From Desulfobacterium sp. (lineage in GTDB: Bacteria; Desulfobacterota; Desulfobacteria; Desulfobacterales; Desulfobacteraceae): a stretch of 64,000 nt of DNA. This document shows positions 59,924-64,000 of the stretch, one piece after another. The stretch is taken from NCBI GenBank assembly GCA_030145245.1, contig JAQYWC010000073.1:62001-126000 (forward strand). Reading direction: 5' to 3'. Under the pieces are notes generated by a model. The model was not told where the DNA came from. It saw only the letters and a program-made list of their open reading frames with translations, and ran no database searches. Numbering within the stretch: the stretch's first letter is position 1; each line of letters starts with the position of its first letter. A program made the position numbers and the translations under genes.

Positions 59924-61870
59924 ATGGAGAAGCATACAATTACCTTCCTGCCCCATGACAGGAAGATCGAGGTCGCTGAAGGCGAAAATCTAATCCGGGC
60001 TGCCATGGAAGCGGGGGTTCATGTGAATGCCTCCTGCGGCGGCGAGGGTGTCTGCGGCAAATGCAGGGTTATTATCGAACAGGGGGAGGTTGAGGATGGG
60101 CTTTCCGAGCGGCTTTCTCCCGAGGACATAGACCAGGGATACCGCCTGGCCTGCCTGGCCCGGGTTCATTCCGACCTTGTGGTGAGGATCCCCGTGGAGT
60201 CGGATGTGGACGCAAGTGTCCTGAACCTCCAGGCCTCTCCCCGGCATACGGCCAGGATCAGGAGTTTCGACCTTGACGAGCTCAAGGAGCAGGGCCTCTT
60301 CATCCCTCCGGTTGAAAAGAAGTACCTGGATCTGCCCGAACCCACGGCCCAGGACAACATCGCCGATGTGACAAGATTGCTCCACCACCTTAAAATGGAG
60401 CACGGCGAGCACCGGCTGGTCACCGACCTCAATGTGATGCGAACCATTCCGGACCTGTTGAGGCAGGGAGATTTCAAGGTCACGGCAACCATTGTCAGGC
60501 CGGTGCGCAAGGATGGAAAGAACCAGATCGTCCACATCGAACCCGGTGACACCACGGACAGGAATTTTGCCGTTGCCATGGATATCGGAACCACCACCAT
60601 CTATGGTGAGGTCCTTGACCTGAATACAGGTGAGGTGCTCTCAAGCTACGGTGATTTCAACGGCCAGATCAGTTACGGGGAGGATGTGATCTCAAGGATC
60701 ATGTTCTCGGAAAAGAAGGACGGCCTTGAGGTTCTCCAGAAAAAAGTGGTGGAGACCATCAACAAGGTGCTTGGAAAGATCATTTCAAAGGCCGGTATCT
60801 CAAGGAACGAGATCACCACCATCACCCTTGCCGGCAACTCCACCATGACCCAGCTTCTCCTCAGGATCAATCCCAGCTACATACGGCGGGCTCCCTATGT
60901 GCCTGCCTCGATCCTCTATCCCCCGTTCCCGGCATCTGACGTCGGCATTGACCTTGCCGGGCACAGCATTGCCCTGGTTTATCCCGGAGTCTCAAGTTAT
61001 GTGGGGGGGGATATCGTTGCAGGGGTGATGGGGTCGGGCATGTACAGAACCGACAAGCTCACCCTGTTCATGGACATTGGCACCAATGCCGAGATTGTCA
61101 TCGGCAACAAGGACTGGATGGCCTGCACCGCCTGTTCGGCAGGCCCGGCATTTGAGGGCGGGGGCGTCACCTTCGGCATGAGGGCAGCCAAGGGTGCCAT
61201 CGAGGATTTTTCCATTGATCCCCTGACCCTTGAACCGATGATCATGACAATCGGCAATGTCCGGCCCAAGGGAATTTGCGGGTCCGGCCTCATCACCATC
61301 GTGGCACGGCTCTTTGAGACAGGCGTCATCGACAACAGGGGCAAGTTCGACCGGACCCTTGATACCGACAGGATCCGTATGGGTGAAGATGTCTGGGAGT
61401 ATGTGCTGGTGTGGAAGGATGCCACCCAGATCGACCGGGATATCTCCATTACCGAGCCTGACATCGATAACCTGATCCGGGCCAAGGGCGCCATGTACTC
61501 GGGTGCCCAGACCCTGCTCGAGGAGGTGGGACTCACCATCAACGACATCGAGGAGGTGATCCTTGCCGGCGGTTTTGGTTCATACATCGACCTTGAAAAG
61601 GCGATGACCATCGGCCTGCTTCCGGAGACCGATCCCGCGCGGGTCACCTATCTTGGCAACAGCTCCCTGCTGGGGGCCAAGATGAGCTCCTTTACCAACC
61701 GGCTGAGAAGGGATGTGGGTGAGGTGGTCAAGATGATGACCAACTTCGAGCTTGCCGAGACCCCCTCCTACATGGATCATTACATGGGGGCCCTGTTTCT
61801 TCCCCACACCAATCTTTCGGATTTCCCGAGGCTCAAGGCAAGGCTTGAAGCAAACCGGGGGGCAAAATAA
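59924..61870 (+). CDS. RACo-like corrinoid-protein reactivator with N-terminal [2Fe-2S] domain
   Basis: A 648-residue reductive activator of corrinoid proteins. The N-terminal ferredoxin domain has C38, C44, C47 and C77 in NASCGGEGVCGKCRVI and RLACLAR. A linker region to about 200 precedes the ASKHA ATPase core (DUF4445): VAMDIGTTTIYGEVLDLNTG near 213, TITLAGNSTMTQLLL near 302, LFMDIGTNAEIVIGN near 380 and VILAGGFGSYIDLEKA near 548. In Carboxydothermus RACo uses ATP to restore Co(I) in the corrinoid iron-sulfur protein of the Wood-Ljungdahl pathway. The target here is not in the window. It overlaps the next gene by one base (TAATG). Confidence 0.92.
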   Translation: MEKHTITFLPHDRKIEVAEGENLIRAAMEAGVHVNASCGGEGVCGKCRVIIEQGEVEDGLSERLSPEDIDQGYRLACLARVHSDLVVRIPVESDVDASVLNLQASPRHTARIRSFDLDELKEQGLFIPPVEKKYLDLPEPTAQDNIADVTRLLHHLKMEHGEHRLVTDLNVMRTIPDLLRQGDFKVTATIVRPVRKDGKNQIVHIEPGDTTDRNFAVAMDIGTTTIYGEVLDLNTGEVLSSYGDFNGQISYGEDVISRIMFSEKKDGLEVLQKKVVETINKVLGKIISKAGISRNEITTITLAGNSTMTQLLLRINPSYIRRAPYVPASILYPPFPASDVGIDLAGHSIALVYPGVSSYVGGDIVAGVMGSGMYRTDKLTLFMDIGTNAEIVIGNKDWMACTACSAGPAFEGGGVTFGMRAAKGAIEDFSIDPLTLEPMIMTIGNVRPKGICGSGLITIVARLFETGVIDNRGKFDRTLDTDRIRMGEDVWEYVLVWKDATQIDRDISITEPDIDNLIRAKGAMYSGAQTLLEEVGLTINDIEEVILAGGFGSYIDLEKAMTIGLLPETDPARVTYLGNSSLLGAKMSSFTNRLRRDVGEVVKMMTNFELAETPSYMDHYMGALFLPHTNLSDFPRLKARLEANRGAK

Positions 61871-63423
61871 TGGCAGGTGCGCAAGGGTTTGTCAGGCGCA
61901 TTGAGCTTCCTGTACCGGCCCTTGGAAACAACATTGCCGATGTGGAGCGCCTCAAGGCGGTTCTTAAAAAGGAGCTTGCCACGGACCGGGTGGTGGTGCC
62001 CCTCGGGGTTGCCAAAACCTTACCCGGTCGGCTCAGGGCGTTCAACCACCGGCTGAAGACGGTCCTGTTCCGGGAGACCTTCGGGTGGCGGGTGGTGGGT
62101 GTGGAAGACCCGGACGGGAGTGATCCCCTTTGCGGCATTGCCCTGGACATCGGCACCACCCGGGTGGTGGCAAGGCTCATGGATCTTGAAACCGGCGAGG
62201 CCCTTGGGGAGAGCGGCTTTGATAATCCCCAGATCCGGATCGCCCCGGACGTCCTGGCAAGGATCCACCATGCAAAGGACGCCCAGGGACTTGAGGAGCT
62301 CAGAGCCTCCATCATTGAATCCGTGAATGCCAAGACCCGGGAACTCTGTGAAGGGGCGGGGCTTGGCGTGGAATCGGTCTATCTTATGACCTGTGCCGGA
62401 AATACGGCCATGACCCACCTTTTCCTCGGCATCGATCCCTCCTACATCATCCGGGAACCCTATATTCCGGGAGTGAACGTGCCCGATCCCATGGATGCCG
62501 TGTCCATTGGTATTCGGCTCAACCCCAATGCCAGGGTCTTTCTCTTCCCCAACATCGGCAGTTATTTTGGCGGGGATCTCATTGCCGGCATCCTCTGCGC
62601 CGGCATCCATCAACGGGAGGCGCCCTCCATCATGGTGGACGTAGGCACCAATGCCGAGGTGGTGCTGGGAACCCGTGACTGGCTCATTGCCTGTGCCGGT
62701 GCCGCCGGCCCGGCCCTTGAAGGGGGCATGAGCAAGATGGGCATGACCGCAGGCCCAGGCGTGATCGACCGGGTGGTGATCGATCCTGAAACCTGCAACA
62801 TTGAGGTGCACACCATCGAAGAGAAGCCTGCCATCGGCATCTGCGGTTCGGGGATGATCGATCTTGCGGCCCAGCTGTTTTTGTCCGGCATGGTGGATAT
62901 CAGGGGCAAGTTTTCAAAGGACCGCTGCGGCGACCGCCTGGTGGCAACGGAGGGCATTCACACCTTTGAGCTGGTGCAGGCCCCTGAGTCAGGAACGGGT
63001 CAGCCCATTGCCCTCAGCCAGGTGGACCTGAACTCGTTGACGAGCTCCAAGGCGGCCATGCACTCCATCCTCGAGGTGATTGTGCAGCAGACCGCAGGCA
63101 TCGGCTTTGACGACCTTGAGCGGTTTTATGTGGCCGGCACCTTTGGTTCTTTTATCGATCCAAGGTCTGCCATCTCCATCGGCATGCTGCCGGATATCCC
63201 TTTGGAGAAATTCCAGGTGCTCGGCAACTCCTCCCTTGAGGGATCGGCCAGGCTGCTGCTCGACCCGGACCTCTTTGACGAGATTGCCACCATCCGGGAG
63301 AACCTGACCTATGTGGAGCTCAACGTGAACCAGGAGTTCATGAACATCTTTTCAGGGGCCAAGTTCTATCCCCACACGGAAAAGTCCAGGTTCCCCTCGG
63401 TCACCATTTGGGGTCAGGCCTAG
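61870..63423 (+). CDS. RACo-like ASKHA protein lacking the [2Fe-2S] domain
   Basis: A 517-residue paralogue of the preceding protein without its ferredoxin and with a short N-terminal segment (IELPVPALGNNIADVERLK, where the upstream protein has LDLPEPTAQDNIADVTRLL). The ATPase core is whole: ALDIGTTRVVARLMDLETG near 92, MTCAGNTAMTHLFLG near 175, IMVDVGTNAEVVLGT near 253, PAIGICGSGMIDLAAQ near 320 and FYVAGTFGSFIDPRSA near 418. Overlap with the first gene implies equal translation, so a heteromer in which only one partner carries the electron centre is likely. The last four residues (WGQA) and the stop are coded by an intergenic repeat that has replaced the original end. Confidence 0.9.
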   Translation: MAGAQGFVRRIELPVPALGNNIADVERLKAVLKKELATDRVVVPLGVAKTLPGRLRAFNHRLKTVLFRETFGWRVVGVEDPDGSDPLCGIALDIGTTRVVARLMDLETGEALGESGFDNPQIRIAPDVLARIHHAKDAQGLEELRASIIESVNAKTRELCEGAGLGVESVYLMTCAGNTAMTHLFLGIDPSYIIREPYIPGVNVPDPMDAVSIGIRLNPNARVFLFPNIGSYFGGDLIAGILCAGIHQREAPSIMVDVGTNAEVVLGTRDWLIACAGAAGPALEGGMSKMGMTAGPGVIDRVVIDPETCNIEVHTIEEKPAIGICGSGMIDLAAQLFLSGMVDIRGKFSKDRCGDRLVATEGIHTFELVQAPESGTGQPIALSQVDLNSLTSSKAAMHSILEVIVQQTAGIGFDDLERFYVAGTFGSFIDPRSAISIGMLPDIPLEKFQVLGNSSLEGSARLLLDPDLFDEIATIRENLTYVELNVNQEFMNIFSGAKFYPHTEKSRFPSVTIWGQA

Positions 63424-63440
63424 CTTATTAGCTTATTGCC
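63410..63440. repeat. GGGGTCAGG-family repeat at the 3' end of the second RACo-like gene
   Basis: GGGGTCAGGCCTAGCTTATTAG begins at 63410, inside the coding region, and provides the stop codon TAG at 63421-63423. TTAGCTTATTGCC follows. No right arm is seen, so it is a half element. Confidence 0.75.
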
Positions 63441-63464
63441 GGAGGCATCTCCCAAAGCATAACG

Positions 63465-64000
63465 TCAGGGGGAGCCTTGGTACATGGCTGTTATCTCCTG
63501 CTGATAGCGCTCCCTGATCCTGGCTTTTTTCAGCTTCAGGGTCGGGGTCATCAAGCCGTTATCAATGGTGAACTCCGGTACGATAATGACCTTTTTGATG
63601 CTCTCAAATGAGGCGAGGTCGCGGTTTTTCTCCTCGATCTCGCCCTGGATCAACGCTTTTACTTCCTTGGATTGAACAAGATCTTCCACGGTTTCAAAGG
63701 GGATCCGGTTCTCCCTTGCCCAGTCTGACACGGTGTCGGGATCCGGGGTCACCACGGCCGTTAAAAACCGCTCCCTGTCTCCCAGGATCATCACCTGGTT
63801 GATGTAGGTGCAGGTGGCAAGAATGCCTTCGATGGGCTCGGGGGCGATGTTTTTCCCCCCTGAGGTGATGATGAGATCCTTTTTCCTGCCCGTGACCCTG
63901 AGGTTGTCTGAACCGTCGATCTCCCCGAGATCCCCGGTCAAAAGCCACCCGTCTTTGGTCAGGGTTCCTGCTGTCTTTTCAGGCATCTTATAGTATTCCT
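63465..64000 (-). CDS. Long-chain acyl-CoA synthetase, C-terminal part (runs off the window)
   Basis: The C-terminal 178 or so residues of an AMP-forming acyl-CoA ligase (FadD15-like). From the right edge the frame reads EYYKMPEKTAGTLTKDGWLL, then TGDLGEIDGSDNLRVTGRKK with the conserved Asp and Arg of the hinge, IITSGGKNIAPEPIEG (the A8 lysine loop) and ILGDRERFLTAVVTPD. The real start lies beyond position 64000; the ATG at 63986 is internal. The enzyme activates fatty acids for beta-oxidation, matching the acyl-CoA dehydrogenase at 11.8 kb. It converges on the RACo-like pair. Confidence 0.92.
   Translation of the reverse strand, partial: EYYKMPEKTAGTLTKDGWLLTGDLGEIDGSDNLRVTGRKKDLIITSGGKNIAPEPIEGILATCTYINQVMILGDRERFLTAVVTPDPDTVSDWARENRIPFETVEDLVQSKEVKALIQGEIEEKNRDLASFESIKKVIIVPEFTIDNGLMTPTLKLKKARIRERYQQEITAMYQGSP

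Overview
The window reads as chromosomal DNA of an anaerobic, sulfate-reducing member of the Desulfobacterota (Desulfobacteraceae-like). The evidence is a dissimilatory-type ATP sulfurylase, two methylenetetrahydrofolate reductase (MetF/MetV) clusters with heterodisulfide-reductase-type (Hdr) partners, two RACo-like corrinoid-protein reactivators, a lactate-oxidation cluster, and three genes in which an in-frame TGA sits exactly where the family has a functional cysteine (selenocysteine). Desulfobacterium autotrophicum-like bacteria fit this profile, but the species is an inference.

Layout. 1-4.5 kb: nusB 3' end, a metallo-beta-lactamase hydrolase, a PabB-PabC fusion, a secreted DUF1573 selenoprotein and a HAD phosphatase. 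4.5-7.4 kb: sat with two matching operator-like dyads in its leader, a DUF134 DNA-binding protein and an orphan amino-acid ABC ATPase. 7.4-11.5 kb (minus): epmA, a histone-deacetylase-fold hydrolase and an overlapping hydantoinase-like gene. 11.8-15.8 kb: acyl-CoA dehydrogenase, a phasin-like protein and a UbiB kinase. 15.9-22.5 kb: cheD and an unusual ABC cluster with three related NrtA/SsuA-type binding domains: one without export signal, one with a Tat signal, and one fused to a CheY receiver. 22.5-30.6 kb: sulfur-transfer and RNA/ribosome genes (PP-loop enzyme, rlmN, ffh-rpsP-khpA-rimM-trmD-SPOUT-rplS-rnhB-yraN-rsmI). 30.7-34.9 kb (minus): HDOD-GAF-histidine kinase, stand-alone MshEN protein and FlhG/MinD-like ATPase.

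35.4-43.5 kb: metF, a 1480-residue selenocysteine HdrA-GltD-HdrA fusion, selenocysteine mvhD, metV, metF, and a short flagellar-rod-like protein. 43.5-48.1 kb (minus): two histidine kinases, a response regulator and an AroE-like protein lacking the catalytic Asp. 48.5-52.8 kb: a second metV-metF-hdrA-hdrA/mvhD operon. 53.0-56.6 kb (minus): FAD lactate/glycolate dehydrogenase, an HdrC-ferredoxin-MvhD-type electron carrier and LarA. 57.0-63.4 kb: ald, a chemoreceptor and tandem RACo-like genes. The window ends inside a long-chain acyl-CoA ligase.

Read together, the MetVF-Hdr-MvhD modules and RACo proteins point to a Wood-Ljungdahl pathway in which methyl-branch redox steps are wired to flavin/Fe-S electron-transfer complexes, while lactate and alanine supply electrons. 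At least two families of palindromic intergenic repeats (ends GGGGTCAGG... and GGGGACAGATTT...) are scattered between genes and look like REP/RAYT-type elements. I recognised no tRNA, rRNA, CRISPR array, prophage or complete insertion sequence.
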